NCBI RefSeq assembly: GCF_000687555.1
Contig: NZ_JHWJ01000010.1
Location: 62,001-126,000 of the forward strand
Length of the DNA stretch: 64,000 nt
Direction: 5' to 3'
Source of the DNA: [Clostridium] aerotolerans DSM 5434
GTDB lineage: Bacteria > Bacillota > Clostridia > Lachnospirales > Lachnospiraceae
Shown: piece after piece, positions 9,359-17,716 of the stretch
How the letters are laid out: every line of letters starts with the position of its first letter
Numbering within the stretch: the stretch's first letter is position 1
Made by a program: the position numbers and the translations under genes
The notes under the pieces: generated by a model
The model's input: the letters and a program-made list of their open reading frames with translations, nothing else
What the model was told of the DNA's origin: nothing
The model's database searches: none

Positions 9359-10294
9359 ATGAAAAATGTAAAAGTTAAGGAAAGAGCGAAAAAAATACCG
9401 TTTAAAGTATACATTCGCAACACCTGGCAGCTGTATTTGATGCTTTTGGTTCCAGTCATCTACATGTTGATGTTCCGCTACAGACCTATGATGGGCGGCG
9501 TCATTGCGTTTAAGAAATTTAATGTATTTGCCGGTATCTGGGATAGCCCATGGGTCGGTTTTGCAAACTTTAAAGAAGCATTTGGTTCCAGTGATTTCTG
9601 GAATGCTCTTGCAAACACTTTGATTTTAAATGCGGGAGATTTAATTCTTGGCTTCCCGGTCCCTGTACTTATTGCTGTTTTCTTATTTGAAATCCGTAAT
9701 TTAAGAATCAGAAAAGCAACTCAGACAATTTTATATCTTCCTAACTTCTTGTCCTGGGTTATCATATCAGGTATCGTCACACAGCTATTTTCTACCAGCG
9801 GACTTGTCAATGACTTAATTCGCGGTGTTGGATTAAAAGAAGTTAACTTCTTAAGCAGTGCTTTTGTCTGGAGGTTTGTATATTGGTTCTCAGGAATCTG
9901 GCAGTCTGCCGGTTACTCCCTGATTATTTATCTGGCAGCGTTATCTGCTACCGATCCATCTCTTGGAGAAGCAGCTTATATCGATGGTGCCACCAGACTT
10001 CAGAGAATCGCTCATGTAACCATTCCACAGATCAGACCAACCATTTCCATCATGCTGATCATGCAGCTTGGTAAGATCGTATCCATCGATTTCGACCGTC
10101 CTTATATGATGGGAAATACACTGGTAAAGAGTGCATCTGACGTTATCAGTACTTATGTATACGGTGTAGGTCTTCAGGCAGGCCGGTTTGATTTTGCTAC
10201 TGCAGTAGGTCTCTTCCAGTCTGTGGTCGGAATTATTTTGATTCTGTCCGTGAATAAGATATCTAAGAAAATGGGAGAGGAGGGAATCATGTAA
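9359..10294 (+). CDS. Oligosaccharide ABC transporter permease (LplB/YteP type)
   Basis: A 311-residue permease with six predicted membrane segments. Features typical of the LplB branch are the N-terminal YRPMMGGVIAFKKFN segment and the EAA loop GEAAYIDGATRLQRI followed by TIPQIRP. Its TAA overlaps the next start codon by one base (TAATG), so translation is coupled. Similar permease pairs with a YtcQ/LplA lipoprotein serve uptake of rhamnogalacturonan or complex host glycans in Bacillus and gut Firmicutes; the GH105-type gene nearby agrees with an unsaturated uronate-containing substrate. Confidence 0.88.
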   Translation: MKNVKVKERAKKIPFKVYIRNTWQLYLMLLVPVIYMLMFRYRPMMGGVIAFKKFNVFAGIWDSPWVGFANFKEAFGSSDFWNALANTLILNAGDLILGFPVPVLIAVFLFEIRNLRIRKATQTILYLPNFLSWVIISGIVTQLFSTSGLVNDLIRGVGLKEVNFLSSAFVWRFVYWFSGIWQSAGYSLIIYLAALSATDPSLGEAAYIDGATRLQRIAHVTIPQIRPTISIMLIMQLGKIVSIDFDRPYMMGNTLVKSASDVISTYVYGVGLQAGRFDFATAVGLFQSVVGIILILSVNKISKKMGEEGIM

Positions 10295-11160
10295 TGGGTG
10301 AATTAAAGAGCAAAGAAGAAAGGCGGTTTCAGCTTTTCTGGAATACCTTTTTTATCGTAATCAGTATTGTGGCGTTGATTCCCCTCATTCGGGTATTTTC
10401 AATGTCCTTAAGCTCCAAGGATGCCATTTTAGCCGGTAAGGTATTCCTTTATCCGGTTCAGCTTACCACCGAGGCGTATGTAAGATCCTTCCAAAGCGGA
10501 AGTTTCGTTTCTTCCTTCGTATTTTCCGTATTTTTAATGCTGGGCTCTACCATCGTATGCGTAATCATGACAGTACTGGCTGCGTATCCCCTTTCTAAGA
10601 AGAACTTAAAGGGCGGAGCTTTTATTATGACCTTATTTGTACTTACCATGTATTTAGACCCAGGTATTATTCCCAAATACTTAAACGTAAAGGACTTTAA
10701 ATTAATCGATACCTTCTGGGCATTGATTATCCCCGAAGCCTTAAGTGCCTACAATATGATCATCATGTGTACTGCATTCCGGGGACTTGACTCTTCTCTT
10801 TATGAGGCGGCAAAGATTGATGGCTGTAACGAAGTTCAGACCTTATTCAAGGTCGCACTTCCGCTGGTATATCCAACCCTTGCAACCCTCGCCCTGTTCT
10901 ATGCAGTAGGCAGATGGAACCGTTTAAGTGATGTTCTCTATTATGTTAACTCTTCCAAGCTTTATACCGTACAGATGGTGTTAAAACAGCTGATTGAATC
11001 TGTAAAGCTATCCAATGATGAAGGCATTCAGACTCAGCTTATAGCAGATAATATTAAAGCGGCAAGTATTGTCATATCCATGTCACCAATGGTAATTGCC
11101 TATCCATTTATCCAGAAATATTTTACAAAGGGCATTATGCTTGGTGCAGTAAAAGGCTAA
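10294..11160 (+). CDS. Oligosaccharide ABC transporter permease (YtcP/LplC type)
   Basis: A 288-residue MalG-like permease with EAA loop YEAAKIDGCNEVQTLF followed by ALPLVYPT. The C-terminal PFIQKYFTKGIMLGAVKG ending is characteristic of the YtcP branch. It partners with the preceding permease and the lipoprotein that starts 43 bases later. No ATPase gene is present, as with the first transporter, so both may share one ATPase encoded elsewhere. Confidence 0.88.
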   Translation: MGELKSKEERRFQLFWNTFFIVISIVALIPLIRVFSMSLSSKDAILAGKVFLYPVQLTTEAYVRSFQSGSFVSSFVFSVFLMLGSTIVCVIMTVLAAYPLSKKNLKGGAFIMTLFVLTMYLDPGIIPKYLNVKDFKLIDTFWALIIPEALSAYNMIIMCTAFRGLDSSLYEAAKIDGCNEVQTLFKVALPLVYPTLATLALFYAVGRWNRLSDVLYYVNSSKLYTVQMVLKQLIESVKLSNDEGIQTQLIADNIKAASIVISMSPMVIAYPFIQKYFTKGIMLGAVKG

Positions 11161-11203
11161 TTATTTATTTAAATAATTATGAAAGAGAAAGGGAGGTTTT
11201 TCT

Positions 11204-12811
11204 ATGAGAAAAGCAAATTTAGTAAGATGCTGTCTGGCAGTTCTTACCGCGGCAGCTTTGGTAACTGGCTGTGGTTCCAGCAAAGGCGGAGACGCTACCA
11301 CAGCAGCAGGAAGCTCTGCAGCAGCTGGGGGTGAAACAACAGCAGCTGACAAAGGCAAGGAAGAGACCATCAAAGTTATGGTTTGGGACAGAGGTGATGC
11401 TGCTCCTGGAACAACAGTTGAGAATAACACTCAGACAGAATGGATTAAAAAGCAGATGAAGGAGAAGTACAACATCAACGTAGAATACGTTTCCGTACCA
11501 AGATCTTCTTCTGATGATAAGTTAAATATTATGATGTCCGGTGGAAGTGCACCTGATATCGTATTTACCTACAACCAGAGTATTTTCTCCAACTTTGCAA
11601 ATAATGGCGGTCTAGCTGATTTAACACAGGCTTACGAAACATTTGGCGGTGACATTAAAAAGTACGTTTCTGATGCACAGAACATGGGACGTGTGGAAGA
11701 TAAGCAGTTTGCTATTATGAAGCAGAGAGGTGTAGAGGCTCCAAAACATACCGCTTATATTCGTCAGGACTGGCTGGATAAGTTAGGTATGCAGATGCCT
11801 AAGACAAAAGAAGAATTATTCAAATACTTAGAGGCTGTAAAGGAAAAGAATCCTGGCGGCGTAAGCAATGTAACTCCTTGGGCAATGAGCGGACGTAATG
11901 ATACAGAGAAGGGATATTTAAACTTTTTAGGCTCTTACGTAAACTTAAAAGATGATAAAGACGCTTATGTCTACAGCGAAGCCTACATGACCGTTGCACC
12001 AGGAGCCATTGACGGTATCAAAAAGTTAAATGAGCTTTACAACAAGGGACTTATCACAAAAGACTTTGCTACAGATACCAATGAGGATATTTACAAAGCT
12101 CAGGTAATTGCAGGCAATGTAGGTTTCTTCCTTGATGATACAGAGAGCCCATGGAACTACATCACCGTTTTATATCAAAGTGCGGGCCAAAGAACCTTTG
12201 TTCCAGTACAGTGCTTTGAGCTTTCAGATGGTTCCTACCGTACACCTTTTGAGCAAAGATATGGTATGTTCGTAATGGTTCCAAAGACCAGCGAGAAAAA
12301 GGCTGAAGCATGTATGAAATATTTAAACTGGATGGCAGATCCGGCTGTTGCTGAGAATATCGTTTACACAGCCGAGCATCAGAGAGACGAAAATGGGGTT
12401 CCGATCAAATTATCTGAGGCAGATTTAAAGAGCAAGGGATATCCAGGAACTTGTGATGACTTAAACATTGTTAACCTTTCCATGGACTGGACCAAGAGCA
12501 AAGATGCGATTGTATCCAAGTGGATCAAAGATCAGTCTGTAAAATGGGAAAGCGATGACTGGTTCTCAAACTTCTATGATGTACGTGCAGAAGGCAAATT
12601 CCGTTACCCAGTATACTCTAACATTTCTCAGGCTGAGACAGACTATGGTAAAAATGTAGAGGATCTGATGCTTGCTTATGTTTATAAGCTGATCAGCTGC
12701 TCTCCAGACCAGTTTGACAGTTTACAGCAGACAGAATATAACAACCTTGTAAATGCAGGACTTCAGAAGATTCTTGACGCAAGAGCAGAATACTTTGACA
12801 GCATAAAGTAA
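11204..12811 (+). CDS. Oligosaccharide-binding lipoprotein (LplA/YtcQ type)
   Basis: A 535-residue extracellular solute-binding lipoprotein. Residues 1-22 form a signal peptide with lipobox LVTGC, lipid-modified at C23, followed by a low-complexity Gly/Ser/Ala/Thr tether to about residue 45. The long mature domain, with SGGSAPDIVF and a C-terminal DARAEYFDSIK, fits the large LplA-like family of binding proteins for complex oligosaccharides. GGGAGG lies 7 bases before the ATG. It closes the HAD-permease-permease-SBP unit and is followed by a strong terminator. Confidence 0.88.
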   Translation: MRKANLVRCCLAVLTAAALVTGCGSSKGGDATTAAGSSAAAGGETTAADKGKEETIKVMVWDRGDAAPGTTVENNTQTEWIKKQMKEKYNINVEYVSVPRSSSDDKLNIMMSGGSAPDIVFTYNQSIFSNFANNGGLADLTQAYETFGGDIKKYVSDAQNMGRVEDKQFAIMKQRGVEAPKHTAYIRQDWLDKLGMQMPKTKEELFKYLEAVKEKNPGGVSNVTPWAMSGRNDTEKGYLNFLGSYVNLKDDKDAYVYSEAYMTVAPGAIDGIKKLNELYNKGLITKDFATDTNEDIYKAQVIAGNVGFFLDDTESPWNYITVLYQSAGQRTFVPVQCFELSDGSYRTPFEQRYGMFVMVPKTSEKKAEACMKYLNWMADPAVAENIVYTAEHQRDENGVPIKLSEADLKSKGYPGTCDDLNIVNLSMDWTKSKDAIVSKWIKDQSVKWESDDWFSNFYDVRAEGKFRYPVYSNISQAETDYGKNVEDLMLAYVYKLISCSPDQFDSLQQTEYNNLVNAGLQKILDARAEYFDSIK

Positions 12812-12841
12812 TTCCTTTTACGGGGACAGCAGGCCATAAGA

Positions 12842-12904
12842 AGCTCGTTACAGCTCTTTCCCATCCACATAAGGATGGCGCCGGGAAGCTGTAACGGGCT
12901 TTTT
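12842..12904 (+). terminator. Terminator after the binding-protein gene
   Basis: A long stem in which AGCTCGTTACAGCT pairs with AGCTGTAACGGGCT, plus flanking CCC/GGG pairs, ends in CTTTTT. It separates the operon from the convergent AraC-type gene and may act in both directions. Confidence 0.85.
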
Positions 12905-12918
12905 CTGCCCTCGCCTCA

Positions 12919-13833
12919 TCAAATCGGCGAATAAGGACTGGTGGAATTACTGGCTTTCCGGAATTCTGAGGGGGATTGGCCGCAGTATTTCTGGAAAATC
13001 CGGTTGAACTGGGAGAAGCTTGTAAATCCGCATTCTTCTGCAAGCTCTGAAATCTTCTTTTTCGTATTTTGAAGAAGGTATTGCACATTTTTGATCCGGG
13101 TCATCTGAATGTACTGGGTCAGGGTGTATCCAGTCACATCTTTGAACTGATGGGACAGATAGTAGGGACTGATAAAAAACTCCTTGGCTAAGGCATCTAA
13201 CGTAAGTTCCTCAGAGTAATGGTTATGTATGTAGTTAGCGATGGAGTAGACCTTTCTGGAAGCCTCATCCTTTAGCGGTTCATTGGTATAGGTGTTATAA
13301 GGCGCAAGCTGCCTTAAGGTATATAAAAAATCCACAAACATCCCATGAACCATAAGAGGCCTTAAATCCGGATCTTCATCGTGAAACGAGTAATGGTAAA
13401 TCCGGTTCAGCTTTTCATTGATCAGCTGCTGTTGCTTGGATGGGAACCGGTAAATGGGAAGGGGGGCGTAAAATGGCTCAAAAAGCTTTTGATACGTTTC
13501 CGGCCTGTCCCAGAGTGAAGGGGGATATAAAAAGCTCATGATCAGCCGCTTGCCAGGAGCCCCTTTGGGGTACTCGGAGCGGTGCAGTACAGAAGGCCGT
13601 AAGAGAACCAGGTCGCCGGAGCGAATGGAATAAGGAATTCCTTCCACCAGATGGCTGGCCTGCGGACTGATTAGAACCATGATTTCATAAAAGGAATGGA
13701 AATGCTGAAATGGCATGTTGATGTCAAAAGAGCGCTCGTCATAATCAAAATAGTAGTAAAGCGAATGCTGAATGTCATTAATCGTAAGATTGTGCTGCTT
13801 TTTATAGTGCAATGTGTCATCGGAATTAGTCAT
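12919..13833 (-). CDS. AraC-family transcriptional regulator with cupin sensor domain
   Basis: A 304-residue regulator. The N-terminal half is a cupin-like sensor (HFHSFYEIMVL, RSGDLVLLRPSVLH) that usually binds a sugar. The last ~100 residues are two helix-turn-helix motifs (LDALAKEFFISPYYLSHQF and ISELAEECGFTSFSQFNRIF). I place the start at 13833 because AGGTGG lies 6 bases before that ATG; an upstream in-frame ATG at 13869 has no ribosome binding site. It is convergent with the transporter operon and divergent from the GH105 gene, so it probably controls this glycan locus. Confidence 0.88.
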   Translation of the reverse strand: MTNSDDTLHYKKQHNLTINDIQHSLYYYFDYDERSFDINMPFQHFHSFYEIMVLISPQASHLVEGIPYSIRSGDLVLLRPSVLHRSEYPKGAPGKRLIMSFLYPPSLWDRPETYQKLFEPFYAPLPIYRFPSKQQQLINEKLNRIYHYSFHDEDPDLRPLMVHGMFVDFLYTLRQLAPYNTYTNEPLKDEASRKVYSIANYIHNHYSEELTLDALAKEFFISPYYLSHQFKDVTGYTLTQYIQMTRIKNVQYLLQNTKKKISELAEECGFTSFSQFNRIFQKYCGQSPSEFRKASNSTSPYSPI

Positions 13834-13882
13834 AATGAGCCACCTGTATTCTTTCTTTAGAATCGTCATGTTTCGGATATCT

Positions 13883-13910
13883 ATTATAGCAGAATGAACA
13901 AAATATGCAA
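13883..13910 (-). promoter_or_regulatory. Promoter for the AraC-type regulator
   Basis: On the minus strand TTGCAT, a 16-base spacer and TATAAT lie about 50 bases before the chosen start codon. The divergent GH105 gene must be read from the same 169-base gap, where TTGATT at 13911 may be its -35. Confidence 0.5.
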
Positions 13911-14002
13911 TTGATTAAGTAAAAAAATAGTAAAATATTGTAGAGATTGCAAATGGTGCCTGAAAAGAATACTGAGGCACAAAGAAAGGAAGTGGCATAG
14001 GA

Positions 14003-15085
14003 ATGGATAATTTGAAGGAAAAGATTAACTTATTGGTATCCAGTTTTGAAAAGATTTTATATGATGAAGATGATATTTTTTTAAAAAATATGGAAACGAA
14101 AAATCTGGCTGGAGACAATGCCGAACGCTACCGCTACTGGGAGTGGACGCAGGGAGTAGGACTCTTTGGCTTATGGAAAATATATGAGGAAACCGGCGAA
14201 GAAGAGTACTTAAACAAGCTTGAAAAGTATTACGAAAGACAGATGGAAATCGGTCTTCCTGCAAGAAATGTAAACACCACAACACCTCTTCTTGCACTGA
14301 CTTACGTAGCAGAAAAAAACGGTAACGAAACCTACAAGCAGATCTGCCGTGACTGGGCCGCCTGGCTGGTAGACGGTCTTCCAAGAACAAAAGAGGGAGG
14401 CTTTCAGCATCTGACCTCCGACACCATAAACGAGCAGGAGCTTTGGGACGATACCTTATTTATGTCCGTCTTATTCCTGGCACGTATGGGAAAACTGGAG
14501 GGGAATCAGGCCTGGATCGATGAAGCCCAGTATCAGTTCCTGCTCCACATCAAATATCTTGCAGACAGAAAGACTGGTCTGTGGTATCATGGCTGGACAT
14601 TTAACGGAAACCACAACTTTGCAGAAGCCTTTTGGGGAAGAGGCAACAGCTGGGCAACCATGGCAATTCCAGAGCTGTTCGAAATCATTGACTGTGATGA
14701 ATCGGTAAAGAGATTTTTAACAGAAGCACTGGATAAGCAGATTGAAAGCCTTAAGAAGTATCAGAATGAAAATGGTATGTGGCATACCGTGATTAATGAT
14801 AGTACTTCTTATGTGGAAGCCAGCGCCACCTGCGGATTTGCCTATGGTATTTTAAAGGCAGTTCATTTAGGTCTTGTTGATCCGTCGTATGAAGAGTGTG
14901 CCAGAAAGGCTCTGGCACCGATTCTGGACTACATTGACGCAGAAGGCGTACTCCATCAGGTTTCCTACGGAACTCCTATGGGAAGAGAATCTGTACAGTT
15001 CTACAAAGATATCGAACTCCGCCCTATGCCATACGGACAGGCAATGGCAATGCTTTATCTTCTGGAGGCATCAAAGAATAAATAA
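14003..15085 (+). CDS. Unsaturated glycuronyl hydrolase, GH105 (YteR/RhiN-like) or GH88
   Basis: A 360-residue cytoplasmic enzyme of (alpha/alpha)6-barrel type that removes unsaturated uronic acid from the end of oligosaccharides made by polysaccharide lyases. Visible marks are ELWDDTLFM with D149/D150 (position of the YteR catalytic aspartate), GLWYHGWTF, WGRGNSWATM and the C-terminal RPMPYGQAMAML. The length matches YteR (about 370). GGAAG lies about 10 bases before the ATG. Expected substrates are unsaturated rhamnogalacturonan or glycosaminoglycan fragments imported by the LplB-type transporter; GH105 is favoured over GH88 on motif style only. Confidence 0.88.
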   Translation: MDNLKEKINLLVSSFEKILYDEDDIFLKNMETKNLAGDNAERYRYWEWTQGVGLFGLWKIYEETGEEEYLNKLEKYYERQMEIGLPARNVNTTTPLLALTYVAEKNGNETYKQICRDWAAWLVDGLPRTKEGGFQHLTSDTINEQELWDDTLFMSVLFLARMGKLEGNQAWIDEAQYQFLLHIKYLADRKTGLWYHGWTFNGNHNFAEAFWGRGNSWATMAIPELFEIIDCDESVKRFLTEALDKQIESLKKYQNENGMWHTVINDSTSYVEASATCGFAYGILKAVHLGLVDPSYEECARKALAPILDYIDAEGVLHQVSYGTPMGRESVQFYKDIELRPMPYGQAMAMLYLLEASKNK

Positions 15086-15155
15086 ATCCTTGGGACGGGG
15101 CGCGAGCTTCCGTCCTTTTGTGATTGTGGGGATTGGAAAAGGGTTTTTTAGTTGA

Positions 15156-15190
15156 CTTATAAGAAGGCTTATAAGAAGGTTTATAAGAAG
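15156..15190 (+). repeat. 12-bp tandem repeat, three copies
   Basis: The unit CTTATAAGAAGG occurs twice exactly and a third time with one change, in the gap after the GH105 gene. There is no obvious secondary structure. It may be a slippage product. Confidence 0.75.
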
Positions 15191-15261
15191 ACAAATAAGT
15201 AGACTTCTAGGAAGGGTTCTGAAAAGATTAGTAGTAAGAATATTGGAAAGAAGGATTCGAC

Positions 15262-15948
15262 ATGATAGAAGTTAATATAGAAGTGATAAAAAAATATATA
15301 CCCGTTGTTATGATGGATTTGAAAGAGCCATTTGAAGTCGATGCCATGGCGTATACCGTATTTCAGGAGACAAAGCGAAGCAGCTCTTTTCCTAAACGTA
15401 TGGTGGAAATTGAACCAGCAAAGACTGATTTTGCCATTGAATATGCCATCTGGTACGATTATGACATCCAGCACTTGTATGACCTCGAACATGTATGGGT
15501 ATTCGTAGGCCATGATGGAGTTGTACAGAAGGTGGAGGCCAGCTTTCATGGAAAATATTTGAATATGGTTGATTTGGAGACGGGAGAGGCGAATTTGTGG
15601 GAGGAGACACACCCTGTGGTGTATTCTCAACCTGGAAAACATGCCTTGGTTCCGGATAAAAGGGTGATTCCTATGATACCTGACTGGAAGGAAAGCTGCA
15701 TGGAAAAGGCAGGTCTTGATGGAGTTCTGGTTCAGGATATGTTTGAGATGGAGATTCATACGGATGAGGAACTTCAGAGCATGACGGAGAGGTATATTAA
15801 GGAAGTGTATGGGTTTGTACCTTCTATGGAATTTCAGACGTTTCTGCTGGAGGAGGATAAGTTGATGACCTGGGAAGAGCTTAAGGAATCCATACCAGGA
15901 AGAGTGAATCGGCAGATTGGTGTGATTCGTGGGTATTTTAATAGGTAA
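15262..15948 (+). CDS. Conserved-looking hypothetical protein (228 aa)
   Basis: I do not recognise the family with certainty. The protein is soluble and acidic, without signal peptide or membrane segment. Notable are an aromatic core (IWYDYDIQHLYDLEHVWVFVGHDG), which in style recalls the LEHVW region of Vps62/DUF946 proteins, a GKHAL segment, and a C-terminal helical part with EVYGFVPSMEFQTF. AAGGA lies 6 bases before the ATG and a terminator follows. It stands alone between the glycan locus and the accessory island, and could belong to either. Function unknown. Confidence 0.6.
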   Translation: MIEVNIEVIKKYIPVVMMDLKEPFEVDAMAYTVFQETKRSSSFPKRMVEIEPAKTDFAIEYAIWYDYDIQHLYDLEHVWVFVGHDGVVQKVEASFHGKYLNMVDLETGEANLWEETHPVVYSQPGKHALVPDKRVIPMIPDWKESCMEKAGLDGVLVQDMFEMEIHTDEELQSMTERYIKEVYGFVPSMEFQTFLLEEDKLMTWEELKESIPGRVNRQIGVIRGYFNR

Positions 15949-15993
15949 AATATGTGTAAACAAAACCTATTTACCAGGGAATGTTTATATGAG

Positions 15994-16025
15994 GGCGTTG
16001 ATTTTTATAAATCAACGCCTTTATT
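15994..16025 (+). terminator. Terminator after the 228-aa gene
   Basis: An 11-bp perfect stem (GGCGTTGATTT pairing with AAATCAACGCC), short loop, and a TTTATTA tail. Confidence 0.75.
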
Positions 16026-16145
16026 ATGTTTATTTCTCATAAAGTAATTTTTTATAGAACTCATATGTAATATCATCTCCATTTCTCTTTCTTAGCAAGC
16101 TTTCAACAATAAATTTTGTAGAAAATCACATGTTTTTTAGTGGCA

Positions 16146-16174
16146 TTGACAATATGATTTGAGGGCACTATAAT
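16146..16174 (+). promoter_or_regulatory. Consensus sigma-A promoter at the island start
   Basis: TTGACA, exactly 17 bases, then TATAAT: a perfect match to the housekeeping consensus. It lies 150 bases before the tail-fibre-like gene. The rest of the 376-base gap (15949-16324) holds the terminator above, the LexA-like box below, and AT-rich DNA. Confidence 0.75.
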
Positions 16175-16188
16175 TTAGGTGTCGACAA

Positions 16189-16202
16189 AGAACGTGTGTT
16201 CG
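16189..16202 (+). promoter_or_regulatory. LexA-like (SOS) operator
   Basis: AGAACGTGTGTTCG matches the Gram-positive LexA/DinR box CGAAC-RNRY-GTTCG at all fixed positions but the first. It starts 14 bases after the TATAAT of a perfect promoter, where bound LexA would block transcription. The same bases can also be read as part of a short open frame, so the match is not independent proof. Confidence 0.55.
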
Positions 16203-16324
16203 AAATGATATTAACTAAAGTTACTCAAAAGTATGTACGTAACAATATTAAACATTACCCAGCAAGTTAAAAGTTTGGTTAGGTAACAAATAATAAAATC
16301 AAAAATGAAAGAGGAGTAGATGAT

Positions 16325-16762
16325 ATGTCAAGTACAAATAAAACATCATTAGGATTAAATATGTGGGAAGCTTCAGATAAGCCGGTAAGGCAAGATTTTG
16401 TTAATGATAATATTATTATCGATGAAGAGGTTTCTAAGCTAAATAGCAGACTAAATGAAAAAGCAAATGCCGAAGATTTAGCAAATAAGCAAGATAAAGA
16501 TGTACTTATACTGCCAAACGGAACGAATGTCTTTGAGTATGCAGACAATTTTAAGCTTGGTTATAATGGGATGATCCGTATTATGAACGGTCCCATATAC
16601 CCAGAAGGTTATACGTCTAATAACGATTTTTGGTTTAGCATAATCCGGCTAAATGATCCTAACGTTAAGTACTGGAGAATTATTGCATACGATATAAGAG
16701 CGAATCGAACATTTTCAGCCGCATGCATTAATGGAAGTATTGTTTCATGGAAAGAACTATAG
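16325..16762 (+). CDS. Phage tail-fibre/knob-like protein
   Basis: A 145-residue protein. The N-terminus (SLGLNMWEASDKPVRQDFVNDN) is a segment often seen in Clostridium phage tail-associated proteins, followed by a short polar helix (about 35-60). The C-terminal ~85 residues form a beta-rich knob ending in FSAACINGSIVSWKEL, like the pyocin-knob/tail-fibre receptor-binding domain. GAGGAG lies 8 bases before the ATG. There are no neighbouring phage structural genes, so it is a stranded tail gene or part of a reduced tailocin/toxin-delivery island. Probable SOS control is suggested by the upstream LexA-like box. Confidence 0.7.
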   Translation: MSSTNKTSLGLNMWEASDKPVRQDFVNDNIIIDEEVSKLNSRLNEKANAEDLANKQDKDVLILPNGTNVFEYADNFKLGYNGMIRIMNGPIYPEGYTSNNDFWFSIIRLNDPNVKYWRIIAYDIRANRTFSAACINGSIVSWKEL

Positions 16763-17142
16763 ATTATTCATTTAAAAAGTGATAGATCCAATTAGGCCGA
16801 ATGGCGTGGGTGCCAACATACCATCTAGCATATATTCAGCTTTGAGTTAGCACAATTTACGGTTTATACAAATTAAAGAACTATATAGATATTGTATTTG
16901 TCTTAACGTCGGGAGCGTGAGATATAGTATTTGCTGTATTAGTCCTGTAATAACAAGAGTCTATATCTAGCTTGGTAAAATCGTCTGTGCTCTGTCCTAT
17001 GGATATAAGGGAATAGTCACTTTGTTAGGTATGCTATTTAAATTGCTGCTTATTTAAATATAGAAGACTGTCCTATTATTACAATAAGACAGTCTTAAAT
17101 ATCCATTAATGAAGTTAGAGATGGTAACAGTATCATAGATTA
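16763..17142. other. 380-base gap in the island
   Basis: AT-rich, with many stops in all frames. The only structure seen is an inverted repeat at 17064-17096 (AAGACTGTC pairing with GACAGTCTT, 15-base loop), which could end transcription of the minus-strand gene that stops at 17143. The rest may be decayed phage DNA; no recognisable remnant. Confidence 0.5.
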
Positions 17143-17358
17143 CTATTTTTTCCTAAGAAGAAAAAATACAATTATTAAAGGTAATCCTATAATGAAAAAA
17201 ACTGGTGTAAAATCGTTGTACTTTCCAGCGACGAAATGAGATGTGGGACCATCTGATTCTGCAATTATTGAAGTTCGTACATACCATTTCTTTATAAAAA
17301 ATAGTAAGAGTCCTAATGCTGCTATCATTATTATTAATCCACTTATTAGTTTTTTCAT
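17143..17358 (-). CDS. Small two-helix membrane protein, unknown function
   Basis: A 71-residue protein with two transmembrane segments (LISGLIIMIAALGLLLFFI near the N-terminus and FTPVFFIIGLPLIIVFFLL at the C-terminus) joined by a polar, Ser/Thr-containing loop, and a basic LLRKK tail. I chose the ATG at 17358 because AAAGGA lies 9 bases before it; an upstream in-frame TTG at 17376 has no ribosome binding site. It sits alone on the minus strand inside the accessory island. Function unknown. Confidence 0.55.
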   Translation of the reverse strand: MKKLISGLIIMIAALGLLLFFIKKWYVRTSIIAESDGPTSHFVAGKYNDFTPVFFIIGLPLIIVFFLLRKK

Positions 17359-17716
17359 TTTAACATATCCTTTCAAGTTTACTTTCTTTATTGTAACACA
17401 TAAAAACTTGAGATAGTAGTTAATTAAATTAAATTAAATTAAGGCTATTTATAGCTTTTGTCTAAGATTAATAGAAATGCTAACAACACTTATCAACCCA
17501 CAATTGCAGAAAGATAAGAGTTGGTGGATGAAAGATGCAAACTCCCCCCCTTGGAATCACTAAATCTAAGAGAAAAAATTTGTAGTTCTAAAAAGCAAAA
17601 TAATAGAACACGGTAAAAGGCAGATGTGAAGTATGAGAAAAGAAGCTACAAATACAACTCATTATAAAAAATGAACTGAGATAATAAATAAAAAAGAAAG
17701 GAGAATCCTACTAATT
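17359..17716. other. 358-base gap with (AATTA)n repeat
   Basis: Very AT-rich leader region before the Trp-repeat gene. It holds about four copies of a 5-base unit AATTA at 17421-17442 and a run of eight C at 17545-17553. No clear promoter hexamers are placed well for the gene at 17717, whose GGAG is an unusually long 13 bases from the ATG. Confidence 0.5.

Noticed and set aside
15181-15963. 260-codon minus-strand frame opposite the 228-aa gene
   Set aside because: It is His/Leu/Phe-rich, as expected from the reverse strand of a coding region, and lacks a start signal; the + frame has a good ribosome binding site and terminator.
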